DNA of 33,385 nt, taken from contig JAAYMI010000171.1 in NCBI GenBank assembly GCA_012521465.1, positions 1 to 33,385 of the forward strand. The letters are read 5' to 3'. Numbering within the stretch: position 1 is the stretch's first letter; the number at the start of each line of letters is the position of its first letter. This DNA comes from Bacillota bacterium. GTDB taxonomy: Bacteria; Bacillota; Limnochordia; Darwinibacteriales; Darwinibacteriaceae. Position numbers and translations under genes: made by a program. The notes below the pieces were generated by a model. The model had not been told where the DNA came from and made no database searches. It saw nothing but the letters and a program-made list of their open reading frames with translations. Positions 22,879 through 30,846 of this stretch are shown here, piece after piece.

Positions 22879-24315
22879 CTAGACACCATTCCTTACTGTG
22901 AGATTTAAGCGTTCCTCGTTGAGCACAACTTCCTTTAAACGCTGAGCGTCTTCCCCGCTGCGAGCTTCCATAAAAATCCGCAGGATAGGTTCAGTACCGG
23001 AAAAGCGGATGGAGAGCCAAGTTTCATCCGCGAAGTAGAATTTCACGCCATCCATGTACGAGACCTGGTTGACCTCTTTACCGAAGTCGGGTACGTATTT
23101 CTCGGCAAACAGGAGAGTTTCCAACCGCTTGCGCTCAGCTGGCGCATAGGAAATGTTGATAAAATCAAAGTGCAGGCTGCCATACTGATCGTTGATTTCA
23201 GCCAAGAGCTGGCTGAGGGTCTTCCCGGTCTTGGCGAGCATTTCTACAGCTAGCAGGGCCGCGAGGATCCCGTCCTTGCCGTTGACGTGCCCGCGGATCT
23301 TCAAGCCGCCGCTGCTTTCGCCGCCTAAAAGGAGGTCTTCCTCGTCCATTTTCTGGGAAATGTATTTAAAGCCAACCGGCACTTCAAAGGCTGGTTCCCC
23401 GAAAGAATGGGCGATGCGGTCAAGGATGTGCGTGGTGGTGAGGTTGCGCACAACACCACCCCGCTCGCTGCGGTACTTCTTTAAGTAGTAGTAGAGAAGC
23501 TTGAGGATTTCGTTGGCGTCAATGTAATTGCCCTGTTCATCGTAGAGACCGATCCGATCTGAGTCGCCGTCGGTGGCAATTCCAATATTGTACCTACCGC
23601 GCTTCATGCGGTATTCCATGTCTTGGAGCGTTTCCCGGGACGGGGAAGGAACTCCTTGACCGAACATGGTATCGCGCCCCGCGTTCATCACATCGACAGA
23701 ACAGCGGAGCGATGCCAGGCACATGGCCATAATATCTTTGGATACACCAAACATGGGGTTAAACAGCACTTTAAGATTGAGCTTCTGCACTGCTTGGACA
23801 TCGATCTGGGCCAACAGCGAGTCTATGTAGGCGTTCTTGTTGGAGTACAGCTGAATCTTCCCCTGCTGAAGCAGAACGTCAAAGCCAACATCAGGGGCTG
23901 GCAGGGCGGGAATGGGCGCAATCAACTCTTCCAAGCGATCGGTTACTTCTTGCGGTGCGTCTTTGCCCCCTTCCACAATCACTTTGATGCCGTTGTACTG
24001 AGATGGATTGTGGGAGGCGGTTATCATGATGCCTATGGCAAGACCCTCTTGATCCACGGCATGCATCAGCATGGGTGTGGGTACTACGTCTTCGATGTAC
24101 CACACAGGAATATCTTCATGGGCGAGGATCTCAGCGAATGCCCGGGAGAACCTTCCCGACAGAAAACGCAGGTCGCGCCCGATTACTACAGGCTTATGGG
24201 CCTGGCCAATTTCCCGCAGATAGCACGCCACACCCTTTGCCACCCGGCGCACATTGCTGAATGTGAAATCTTCAGCGATCACAGCTCGCCAGCCGCCAGT
24301 GCCAAACTTAATCAT
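22879..24315 (-). CDS. Phosphoglucomutase/phosphomannomutase family protein
   Basis: This 478-aa alpha-D-phosphohexomutase has all four active-site loops: phosphoserine Ser101 in TASHNPSQYNG, the Mg-binding DGDSDR (249-254), the sugar-recognition GGESSGG (331-337) and the phosphate-binding RFSGTEPILRI near the C-terminus. It interconverts hexose 1- and 6-phosphates in the cytoplasm. Glucose versus mannose specificity cannot be read safely. The ribosome-binding site is GAAGGTGA upstream of ATG 24315. It is followed without a gap by the nucleotidyltransferase and preceded by the ZIP gene at 96 nt; the three may be cotranscribed. Confidence 0.92.
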   Translation of the reverse strand: MIKFGTGGWRAVIAEDFTFSNVRRVAKGVACYLREIGQAHKPVVIGRDLRFLSGRFSRAFAEILAHEDIPVWYIEDVVPTPMLMHAVDQEGLAIGIMITASHNPSQYNGIKVIVEGGKDAPQEVTDRLEELIAPIPALPAPDVGFDVLLQQGKIQLYSNKNAYIDSLLAQIDVQAVQKLNLKVLFNPMFGVSKDIMAMCLASLRCSVDVMNAGRDTMFGQGVPSPSRETLQDMEYRMKRGRYNIGIATDGDSDRIGLYDEQGNYIDANEILKLLYYYLKKYRSERGGVVRNLTTTHILDRIAHSFGEPAFEVPVGFKYISQKMDEEDLLLGGESSGGLKIRGHVNGKDGILAALLAVEMLAKTGKTLSQLLAEINDQYGSLHFDFINISYAPAERKRLETLLFAEKYVPDFGKEVNQVSYMDGVKFYFADETWLSIRFSGTEPILRIFMEARSGEDAQRLKEVVLNEERLNLTVRNGV

Positions 24316-24411
24316 TTACTTCACCTTCTCTAGCAGAGTATCCGTATTGCATTATCTCATTCGCCTTCTGGCGTGCGTTTCCTGTTCGGGTAGAGTCTAG
24401 GCGCGGAGGCA

Positions 24412-25134
24412 TCACAGCAAAAAACCCACAATAATCCCTGTGACTGCGCCATAATATGTTGTGGCTGGGCGGTTCAGGGTGTGGGATTGTGGGAGCAGTT
24501 CATGGAAAACGAGGTACAGCATGGCTCCTCCGGCAGCGCCCAGCGCCGCCGACAGCCAAGCAGTGGATACTTCGCCAAACAGCGCCCCAGCGAAGGCGCC
24601 CAAGCCCATGGGAAGGCCTGCAGCTGCGGTCCATAGAGCAGTCCAAAGGGGGGCGACTTTCCCGGCGATCAAAGGGCCTGCCATGGCCATGCCTTCCGGG
24701 ATATTGTGCAGCGCCAGTGCAATGGCTAACCCCAAGCCCAGACTGTCCGAGGCTGCATAGCCAGCACCGATCGCTAATCCTTCCGGGAAGTTGTGCATCG
24801 CAATGCCAACTCCGATCAGGAGGCCGATGCGAAGAAAAGCACGGCTTTCCTGGGAGTTAGGGTGGATATGGGGAACAACATGATTCAGAGCAAACATGGC
24901 TGCAATGCCACCGCACAGGCCGGCTAAAGTTGAGAACGGATTCCCAAGCGCCAAGGCCTCTGGCAGCAGATCCCGGCAGACAACAGTGAGCATGATCCCT
25001 CCGGAAAACGCCAGTAAGAATCCCAACACAGTGCGGTGTGGCTTACCAAACAAAGCGATAAGCAGCCCGCCCAAGCCTGTGCCTAGAACTCCCGCTAGAG
25101 AACCGATAACGCTGACCTGCCAGATATATGTCAT
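24412..25134 (-). CDS. ZIP family divalent metal transporter
   Basis: This 240-aa membrane protein has about eight helices. The two hallmark metal-binding motifs, [10 protein letters not shown] (helix IV) and HNIPEGMA (helix V), are intact. A His-containing loop ([12 protein letters not shown]) lies before helix IV. ZIP proteins import Zn, Fe or Mn into the cytoplasm; this is the bacterial ZupT/YkvQ-like size. The start at ATG 25134 follows GGGGG at about 9 nt; longer in-frame starts upstream overlap the promoter and are rejected. A near-consensus promoter lies directly upstream. Metal specificity is unknown. Confidence 0.9.
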   Translation of the reverse strand: MTYIWQVSVIGSLAGVLGTGLGGLLIALFGKPHRTVLGFLLAFSGGIMLTVVCRDLLPEALALGNPFSTLAGLCGGIAAMFALNHVVPHIHPNSQESRAFLRIGLLIGVGIAMHNFPEGLAIGAGYAASDSLGLGLAIALALHNIPEGMAMAGPLIAGKVAPLWTALWTAAAGLPMGLGAFAGALFGEVSTAWLSAALGAAGGAMLYLVFHELLPQSHTLNRPATTYYGAVTGIIVGFLL

Positions 25135-25153
25135 TGGACAATACCCCCGTTCC

Positions 25154-25182
25154 ATTCTACGGCTGCTCAAAGACCCTGTCAA
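25154..25182 (-). promoter_or_regulatory. Vegetative promoter of the ZIP transporter gene
   Basis: On the minus strand TTGACA (25177-25182), 17 nt, TAGAAT (25154-25159). It would start transcription about 13 nt before the ATG, giving a very short leader. A perfect AGACC-G-GGTCT palindrome lies just upstream (25186-25196). Confidence 0.75.
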
Positions 25183-25275
25183 TCAAGACCGGGTCTCGCT
25201 GTTAAAACTAAGTGTAGCACCCCAAGCCTGGCAGTTGTATACTTAAAAGAAAACTACAGCGCGGAGGAGTGTTTT

Positions 25276-26292
25276 ATGCAGGAATCCAGCAGGATCAGAA
25301 GGCTGCCGCCGTATTTGTTTGCCCAAATCGAAGAGCGGATTGCTGAGGCAGTGAAGAGTGGAAGAGATGTGATCAGCTTAGGGATTGGTGATCCGGACCT
25401 GCCCACTCCTCCCCGGGCAGTGGAAGCGTTGGCTGAGGCCGCGATACTGCCTGGCAACCATCGCTACCCGTCGTCAGCGGGACTGTTGGAGTTTCGCCAA
25501 GCCGTAGCCGATTGGTATCGCACCCGTTTTGGGGTCGAGCTTGATCCGAAGACTGAAATCACCACGCTCATTGGCTCAAAAGAGGGGATCGCCAACCTGC
25601 CCCTGTGCTTTGTGGAAAACGGCGACATCAGCTTGGTGCCCGATCCGGGGTATCCGGTGTATACCAGCGGCACCCTGCTTGCGGGAGGCGAAGTGTATAA
25701 CCTGCCCTTGCTGGAGGAGAATAGCTTCTTGCCTGACTTTGCTGCAGTTCCAGCGGAAGTGCTGCGCCGCACTAAGCTCCTATGGCTCAACTATCCCAAC
25801 AACCCGACCGGGGCTGTGGCTGGGCGAGAATTCTTCGAGCGAGCTGTGGCGTGGGCGCGAGAACACCAGATTCTCATATGCCACGATGCAGCTTATTCTG
25901 AAATCGCTTTCGACGGTTTTCGCCCCCCCAGTATTCTGGAGGTGGATGGGGCCAAGGATGCGGCCATTGCCGCATTGTCTGAACCAGTTGCATCGGACCT
26001 GATTGCTGTCTACCAGCAGCGGCGCGATTTGGTTGTGGAACAGCTCAGCGCCTTGGGGTGGAACGTGGCACCGCCGAAGGCGGGGATCTATATCTGGGCT
26101 CCAGTACCTTCTGGGTACAGTTCACTGGAGTTCGCAGAGCACGTGTTTGAGCAGACGAACGTAGTCATAACCCCTGGTGTGGGGTACGGCAGACATGGCG
26201 ACGGCTATTTCTGCATTTCGATCTGCCTCCCAGCTGAGCGCATTGCAGCCGCTTTCCAGCGTTGGGAGACCCAGGGTATCCGCTTTGCATAG
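25276..26292 (+). CDS. DapL-like class I/II aminotransferase lacking the PLP lysine (likely inactive)
   Basis: The product is 338 aa, while the family (LL-diaminopimelate aminotransferase-like) is usually about 385-390 aa. The N-terminal two thirds are normal: [33 protein letters not shown] with Asn176, and [18 protein letters not shown] with Asp204 and Tyr207. Directly after GAKD (about 228) the protein jumps to IAALSEPV and [12 protein letters not shown]. This skips about 50 residues that should hold the SLSKTYNMTGWR-type motif with the Schiff-base Lys. The C-terminal substrate-carboxylate Arg (normally GYFRI) is Cys313 (TGC). Both changes predict loss of transamination. The frame is otherwise open, with GGAGGAG before ATG 25276, so it is a recent pseudogene or a repurposed protein. 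Confidence 0.8.
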   Translation: MQESSRIRRLPPYLFAQIEERIAEAVKSGRDVISLGIGDPDLPTPPRAVEALAEAAILPGNHRYPSSAGLLEFRQAVADWYRTRFGVELDPKTEITTLIGSKEGIANLPLCFVENGDISLVPDPGYPVYTSGTLLAGGEVYNLPLLEENSFLPDFAAVPAEVLRRTKLLWLNYPNNPTGAVAGREFFERAVAWAREHQILICHDAAYSEIAFDGFRPPSILEVDGAKDAAIAALSEPVASDLIAVYQQRRDLVVEQLSALGWNVAPPKAGIYIWAPVPSGYSSLEFAEHVFEQTNVVITPGVGYGRHGDGYFCISICLPAERIAAAFQRWETQGIRFA

Positions 26293-26307
26293 AAATCATG
26301 CAGTTTT

Positions 26308-26353
26308 GTGGGTTCCTATCGGCTTATTCGGCCTGGTAGGGCCCACTTTTTTT
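26308..26353 (+). terminator. Rho-independent terminator after the aminotransferase gene
   Basis: A GTGGG(T)TCCTA / TAGGGCCCAC stem with one bulge and a large loop is followed by seven T (26347-26353). Confidence 0.7.
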
Positions 26354-26379
26354 GTGCTGCAAGAATTGCGTTTTTCCTA

Positions 26380-26408
26380 TTGACATTCTAGGCCGTTGTG
26401 GGTAGAAT
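26380..26408 (+). promoter_or_regulatory. Promoter of the polyamine regulator-transport operon
   Basis: TTGACA (26380-26385), 17 nt, TAGAAT (26403-26408) is a near-consensus vegetative promoter. The expected start of transcription falls on the first operator repeat. Confidence 0.85.
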
Positions 26409-26414
26409 ACTCTT

Positions 26415-26431
26415 GTTTAGTGACTCTAAAC
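26415..26431. promoter_or_regulatory. Operator-like inverted repeat 1
   Basis: GTTTAG-N5-CTAAAC is a perfect 6-5-6 palindrome placed at the expected transcription start of the XRE-cupin regulator gene. Its position is right for autorepression. Confidence 0.6.
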
Positions 26432-26436
26432 CTTTT

Positions 26437-26453
26437 GTTTAGCCTTAGAAAAC
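26437..26453. promoter_or_regulatory. Operator-like inverted repeat 2
   Basis: GTTTAG-N5-GAAAAC repeats the architecture of repeat 1 exactly 22 bp downstream (about two helical turns). The left half is identical and four of six bases match in the right half. It sits directly before the ribosome-binding site. Confidence 0.5.
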
Positions 26454-26464
26454 AGGGGTATACT

Positions 26465-27004
26465 ATGAAAATCGGCGAGAAGATCAGAAGACTGCGCATG
26501 AAACACAATCTTACGCAGGAGGAATTGGCCGACCGCTGCGAGCTTACAAAGGGCTTTATCTCGCAGGTGGAGAGGGAGCTGACTTCTCCTTCCATTGCTA
26601 CGCTCGTGGACATCCTGGAGTCTTTGGGTACTAATCTGCGCGACTTCTTCAACGATGACATTGAGGAGAAGATCGTATTCTCCAAGAAGGACGTCTTCGT
26701 AAAGACCAATTCGGAGATGGGATCAGAAGTCCATTGGATCATTCCCAATGCCCAGAAGAATGTCATGGAACCGATTCTCGTGGTGGTGGAAGCGGGAGGC
26801 CAAACACCTCTAGATGACCCCCACGACGGCGAAGAGTTTGGCTATGTGCTCCGGGGAAGCATTATCCTCCACCTGGGCGCAGAACAGTTTAAGGTGCGTG
26901 CGGGAGAGTCATTCTATTTCCGCCCGTCAGCTGCACATTACATCGCTAATACGGGCGCATCAACAGCGAAAGTTCTCTGGGTATCAAGCCCGCCGAGTTT
27001 CTAA
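26465..27004 (+). CDS. XRE-cupin transcriptional regulator (PuuR-like), likely polyamine-responsive
   Basis: The product is 179 aa. The N-terminal XRE helix-turn-helix (IGEKIRRLRMKHNLTQEELADRCELTKGFISQVE, residues 3-36) is followed by a C-terminal cupin_2 domain (residues about 105-175: DGEEFGYVLRGSIILHLG, RAGESFYFRPSAAHYIANTG). This is the PuuR architecture; PuuR represses polyamine genes and senses putrescine. The linkage to potABCD, which follows 21 nt downstream, supports a polyamine ligand. The start is ATG 26465 after AGGGG. The promoter with tandem inverted repeats upstream suggests that it represses its own operon. Confidence 0.9.
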   Translation: MKIGEKIRRLRMKHNLTQEELADRCELTKGFISQVERELTSPSIATLVDILESLGTNLRDFFNDDIEEKIVFSKKDVFVKTNSEMGSEVHWIIPNAQKNVMEPILVVVEAGGQTPLDDPHDGEEFGYVLRGSIILHLGAEQFKVRAGESFYFRPSAAHYIANTGASTAKVLWVSSPPSF

Positions 27005-27025
27005 CGAATGGAAAGGGGGAGCTCA

Positions 27026-28075
27026 ATGACTGATCAGCAGTTGGTTAATCTAATTGGAGTGTCAAAGTACTATGATGGAACAGCGGCTTTGAAAGGAATC
27101 GATCTCTATATACGCCGCAATGAATTCCTGACACTCCTTGGGCCGAGCGGGTGCGGCAAAACCACTACTTTGCGATTGATTGGCGGTTTTGAACAACCGA
27201 CAACCGGCAAGATCTTGTTTGAAGGGACGGACATCAGCGAGGTTCCCCCGTATAAACGCCGTGTTAATACCGTATTTCAGCGCTATGCGTTGTTTTCGCA
27301 CATGAATGTGTTTGAGAATATCGCCTTTGGCCTGCGCATTAAGAAAATGGACGAGAAGACGATCAGGGCCAAGGTGGGGAAGATGCTGGAACTGGTTAAT
27401 CTGGCGGGTTACGAGAAGCGGTCCGTCGATTCCCTCAGCGGCGGCCAGCAGCAGCGGGTAGCTATTGCTCGGGCCTTGGTTAACGAGCCGGAAGTCCTTT
27501 TGTTGGACGAGCCCTTGGCTGCTCTTGACCTTAAGCTTCGCAAAGAAATGCAGCACGAACTGAAGAACATGCAGAAGCAGTTGGGTATCACGTTTTTGTT
27601 CGTGACCCATGACCAGGAAGAAGCGCTCTCTATGTCCGACACCATTGCGGTGATGAAGGACGGGGAAATCCAGCAGATCGGTACTCCCGAAGATATCTAT
27701 AACGAGCCAAAGAATGCCTTTGTGGCTGGTTTTATTGGGGAAAGCAACATTGTAGATGGAATTATGCACCGCGACAAACTAGTGGAGTTTGCCGGAAAGT
27801 GCTTTGACTGCGTGGACGGCGGATTTGCTCCCCAGGAAGCAGTGGATGTGGTGATTCGGCCCGAGGACATCAAACTGGTATCCCCCGAAGAAGCGAAGCT
27901 TCAGGGCGTGGTGCGCTCTGTGACCTTTATCGGAGTGCATTACGAGATGATTGTGGAGGCTGCTGGGCTTGAGTGGCTTGTGCACAGTACGCTGATGGAG
28001 CCGACCGGCAGCGAGGTGGGGCTGCACGTTACGCCCATGGACATCCACATCATGAAGAAGGTGACAGCCGGATGA
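27026..28075 (+). CDS. potA: Spermidine/putrescine ABC transporter ATPase (PotA)
   Basis: This 349-aa ABC ATPase has Walker [11 protein letters not shown]-loop [11 protein letters not shown], signature [15 protein letters not shown], Walker [13 protein letters not shown] and the H-loop in [12 protein letters not shown]-terminal TOBE domain follows ([25 protein letters not shown]). The [10 protein letters not shown] sequence just before the TOBE domain is characteristic of PotA. It powers uptake of spermidine and/or putrescine through PotBC. The start at ATG 27026 follows AAGGGGGAG at 4-5 nt; an in-frame ATG at 27008 lies upstream of that site. Its stop overlaps the potB start (ATGA). Confidence 0.95.
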   Translation: MTDQQLVNLIGVSKYYDGTAALKGIDLYIRRNEFLTLLGPSGCGKTTTLRLIGGFEQPTTGKILFEGTDISEVPPYKRRVNTVFQRYALFSHMNVFENIAFGLRIKKMDEKTIRAKVGKMLELVNLAGYEKRSVDSLSGGQQQRVAIARALVNEPEVLLLDEPLAALDLKLRKEMQHELKNMQKQLGITFLFVTHDQEEALSMSDTIAVMKDGEIQQIGTPEDIYNEPKNAFVAGFIGESNIVDGIMHRDKLVEFAGKCFDCVDGGFAPQEAVDVVIRPEDIKLVSPEEAKLQGVVRSVTFIGVHYEMIVEAAGLEWLVHSTLMEPTGSEVGLHVTPMDIHIMKKVTAG

Positions 28076-28896
28076 CTCGGTCAAGGGCAATGCTGCCGTA
28101 CGTGGTCTGGATGGCGATATTCATTGTAGCGCCGCTGTTTCTCGTTGTGTACTATGCCTTCACCCATACAGGCTTTAACGGTGCAGAGTTTACCTTGGCC
28201 AACTTTCAGCGGGTGTTTCAGCCTATCTATCTTAGGGTGTTGTGGCGTTCTGTAAACCTAGCCGTGGCAAGTACAGCGATCTGCCTGATCGTAGGCTATC
28301 CTGTGGCTCTGATCATGGCTGGGAATGCTTTCAGCCGCAAGAATACTATTCTGATGCTGTTTGTCATTCCCATGTGGATGAACTTCCTCCTGCGCACTTA
28401 CGCCTGGCTGACGCTCCTGGAGCGCAACGGGGCTCTTAACCAGCTGCTCATGGCCGCTGGGCTCCCTACGATCAACATCTTGTACACCGATTACGCTGTG
28501 GTTTTGGGTATGGTCTACAACTTCTTACCGTTTATGATCTTGCCGATCTACTCCGTGCTCAGCAAGATCGATCAGGGAGTACTTGAGGCAGCAAGCGATT
28601 TGGGGGCCAACAAACTCGTGAGTTTTTGGCGAGTGATTCTTCCCCTGAGCCTACCGGGAGTTGTGTCTGGGATTACCATGGTGTTCATGCCGGCTCTCAC
28701 CACCTTTGTGATTTCTCGTCTGCTCGGCGGCGGGCAGTACACGTTGGTAGGCAACCTCATTGAACAGCAGTTCCTTGTAGTAGGCGATTGGGGCTTTGGG
28801 TCAGCCATTTCTATGGTGATGATTGTCTTAATTCTGATCAGCATGGCTGTCATGTCGTTCTTCGAAGACCCAGAGGAGGGAACGACATTATGGTAA
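28072..28896 (+). CDS. potB: Spermidine/putrescine ABC transporter permease (PotB)
   Basis: This 274-aa permease with six membrane helices has the EAA loop [27 protein letters not shown]. The [22 protein letters not shown] segment is strongly conserved in PotB. It forms the membrane channel with PotC. The ATG at 28072 overlaps the potA stop by four bases (ATGA), and the stop overlaps potC by 7 nt, so translation is coupled through the operon. Confidence 0.94.
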   Translation: MTRSRAMLPYVVWMAIFIVAPLFLVVYYAFTHTGFNGAEFTLANFQRVFQPIYLRVLWRSVNLAVASTAICLIVGYPVALIMAGNAFSRKNTILMLFVIPMWMNFLLRTYAWLTLLERNGALNQLLMAAGLPTINILYTDYAVVLGMVYNFLPFMILPIYSVLSKIDQGVLEAASDLGANKLVSFWRVILPLSLPGVVSGITMVFMPALTTFVISRLLGGGQYTLVGNLIEQQFLVVGDWGFGSAISMVMIVLILISMAVMSFFEDPEEGTTLW

Positions 28897-29744
28897 GATT
28901 CCTGCAGCGCACATACGTCTTTTTAGTCTTTACGTTTCTGTACGCACCCATTGCCGTGCTGATCGTCCTGTCGTTTAATGCAGCCAGGTCGCGCGGTGTG
29001 TGGGGAGGATTCACCCTACAGTGGTATGTGGAACTGTTTCAAGACCGTGTCATCATGAGTTCTCTCTATACCACCTTGTTTATCGGTGCTGCCAGTGCTC
29101 TGGCTGCTACCGTAATCGGCACTGCCGCTGCGATCGGTATATACAACAGCCGGGGCTGGCAGCGCAGACTGGTGATGAACCTTACGTACATTCCGGTTCT
29201 CAATCCGGAAATCGTCACCGGCATTTCCCTGATGATTCTGTTTGTCTTTGCCAAGATGCAGTTTGGCTATGTGACTTTGCTGTTGTCCCATATTACGTTT
29301 AACATTCCTTATGTGATCCTGTCTGTTCTGCCCAAGCTCCGGCAGCTGAATAAGCACCTCTACGAGGCGGCGCTGGACTTGGGGGCAGGGCCGTGGTACG
29401 CTTTCTGGCGGGTGATCCTTCCGGAAATCATGCCGGGAGTCGTCACGGGGCTATTATTGGCCTTTACCTTGTCAATTGATGATTTTGTGATCAGCTTTTT
29501 CACTACCGGGTCGGGAGTATCTACCCTGTCGATTACGGTATACTCCATGGCCAGACGGGGGATCAACCCCAAACTAAATGCCCTATCTACAATCATGTTC
29601 TTGGCCGTACTGCTGCTGCTGGTCATAGTGAACGTGCGGCAGGTTCGGGATGAAAGGAAAGGAAGGAAGCAGAGTGAGCAAGCCCAAGATCTTAGTTTTC
29701 TCGGCAATCGTGATGCTGTTGGTCTTGACCCTGAGCGGGTGTAG
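28890..29744 (+). CDS. potC: Spermidine/putrescine ABC transporter permease (PotC)
   Basis: This 284-aa permease has six membrane helices, the EAA loop YEAALDLGAGPWYAFWRVILPEIMPGV and the PotC-typical TLSIDDFVISFFTTGSGVSTLSITVYSMARRG. E. coli PotC is 264 aa. Here about 30 hydrophilic residues (from VRQVRDERKG to DPERV) continue past the last helix and overlap the start of potD by 71 nt. The start is ATG 28890, inside the end of potB, with GAGGAGGG just upstream. Confidence 0.93.
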   Translation: MVRFLQRTYVFLVFTFLYAPIAVLIVLSFNAARSRGVWGGFTLQWYVELFQDRVIMSSLYTTLFIGAASALAATVIGTAAAIGIYNSRGWQRRLVMNLTYIPVLNPEIVTGISLMILFVFAKMQFGYVTLLLSHITFNIPYVILSVLPKLRQLNKHLYEAALDLGAGPWYAFWRVILPEIMPGVVTGLLLAFTLSIDDFVISFFTTGSGVSTLSITVYSMARRGINPKLNALSTIMFLAVLLLLVIVNVRQVRDERKGRKQSEQAQDLSFLGNRDAVGLDPERV

Positions 29745-30714
29745 CGGAAAGAAAGAGGCCCTGTATGTTTACAACTGGGGAGACTATATCGATGAGTCGG
29801 TTATAGCAGAGTTTGAGAAGGAAACGGGCATCAAGGTAGTATACGACACCTTTGCCACTAACGAAGACATGTATGTCAAGATCAAGTCTGGCGGCAGCCA
29901 ATACGACTTGATCTTCCCCTCGGACTACATGATCACGCGCATGCGGGACGAGGGTATGCTGGAAAAGATCAACCTCGCGAATATCCCTAACTTCAAATAC
30001 ATCGATGACCGCTTTAAGGGCAACGACTACGATCCCAAGAATGAGTATTCCGTGCCTTACATGTGGGGGACTATCGGGATTCTCTACAACACAACCATGG
30101 TGGATGAGCCCGTTGACAGTTGGGATATTCTGTGGGATCCGAAGTACGCCAAGCAGATTATCATGCTGGACAGCCAGCGAGAGGCAATCGGGGTTGCCTT
30201 GATCAGGCTGGGGTATTCCATCAACAGTACCGATGTCAACCAGCTCAACGAGGCGGCGGAGCTCCTCAAGGAGCAGAAACCTCTGGTTCTGGCTTACGCC
30301 CTTGATGAAACCAAAGATAAGATGGTAGCAGGAGAAGCCGCGCTTGCGTTGGTGTGGTCCGGGGAAGCACTGTACGCGATGGACGAGAACCCAGATCTCG
30401 ATTACGCTATTCCGCAGGAAGGCACCAATCTGTGGTTTGACGGTATGTGCATTCCGAAGGGAGCTAAGAACAAGGAGGGAGCAGAGAAGTTCATCGACTT
30501 CCTCTGCCGCACCGACATTGCCTTCCGCAACGCAGACTACACTGGGTACGCCACGCCCCATACAGAGGCGCGTGAGCTCCTCGATCCAGAGATCCGGAAC
30601 AACAAGGCCGCGTATCCCGATGAGGAAGACTTAGTGAATGCAGAAGTCTTTGTAAGCCTTGGGGAAGTCGTGCGGGAGTATGACCGGATTTGGACAGAAG
30701 TGAAGGCATTCTAG
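29674..30714 (+). CDS. potD: Spermidine/putrescine-binding lipoprotein (PotD)
   Basis: This 346-aa substrate-binding protein has a lipoprotein signal peptide whose lipobox LSGC puts the lipidated Cys at residue 23. The mature part starts LYVYNWGDYIDESVI, diagnostic for PotD/PotF, and includes YDLIFPSDYMITRM, the PYMWGTIGILYN region and LVWSGEALYAM. It captures polyamines outside the membrane and passes them to PotBC. I chose the GTG at 29674 because GGAAGG is 7 nt upstream; an in-frame ATG at 29650 precedes that site. It is the last gene of the operon, and a hairpin follows. Confidence 0.94.
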   Translation: MSKPKILVFSAIVMLLVLTLSGCSGKKEALYVYNWGDYIDESVIAEFEKETGIKVVYDTFATNEDMYVKIKSGGSQYDLIFPSDYMITRMRDEGMLEKINLANIPNFKYIDDRFKGNDYDPKNEYSVPYMWGTIGILYNTTMVDEPVDSWDILWDPKYAKQIIMLDSQREAIGVALIRLGYSINSTDVNQLNEAAELLKEQKPLVLAYALDETKDKMVAGEAALALVWSGEALYAMDENPDLDYAIPQEGTNLWFDGMCIPKGAKNKEGAEKFIDFLCRTDIAFRNADYTGYATPHTEARELLDPEIRNNKAAYPDEEDLVNAEVFVSLGEVVREYDRIWTEVKAF

Positions 30715-30728
30715 AGAAGTTAACAACT

Positions 30729-30750
30729 CAGCCAGGCGCCAGCCTGGCTG
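30729..30750 (+). terminator. Terminator after potD
   Basis: A perfect 9-bp stem CAGCCAGGC / GCCTGGCTG with a 4-nt loop is followed by TTACTTTATTT, 14 nt after the stop codon. Confidence 0.8.
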
Positions 30751-30812
30751 TTACTTTATTTCTCCGGAGGAAAGGGTTTAGAGATCTTGTTGAGAACATA
30801 ATCTATGGAATT

Positions 30813-30828
30813 GCAGTTGCAGAACTGC
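30813..30828. promoter_or_regulatory. Palindrome in front of the alpha-mannosidase gene
   Basis: GCAGTT-N4-AACTGC is a perfect 6-4-6 inverted repeat just upstream of the ribosome-binding site AGGAAGGAG. It could be an operator or an mRNA hairpin. No convincing promoter hexamers were found near it. Confidence 0.35.
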
Positions 30829-30846
30829 TCAGGAAGGAGTGACCTT

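Noticed and set aside
25186-25196. AGACC-G-GGTCT palindrome upstream of the ZIP promoter as a metal-regulator site
   Set aside because: It is short, lies upstream of the -35, and matches no Zur, Fur or MntR consensus I know.
29692-30561. 289-codon open frame antisense to potD
   Set aside because: It is wholly inside the well-supported potD gene on the other strand, with no family features; it is a by-product of codon bias.
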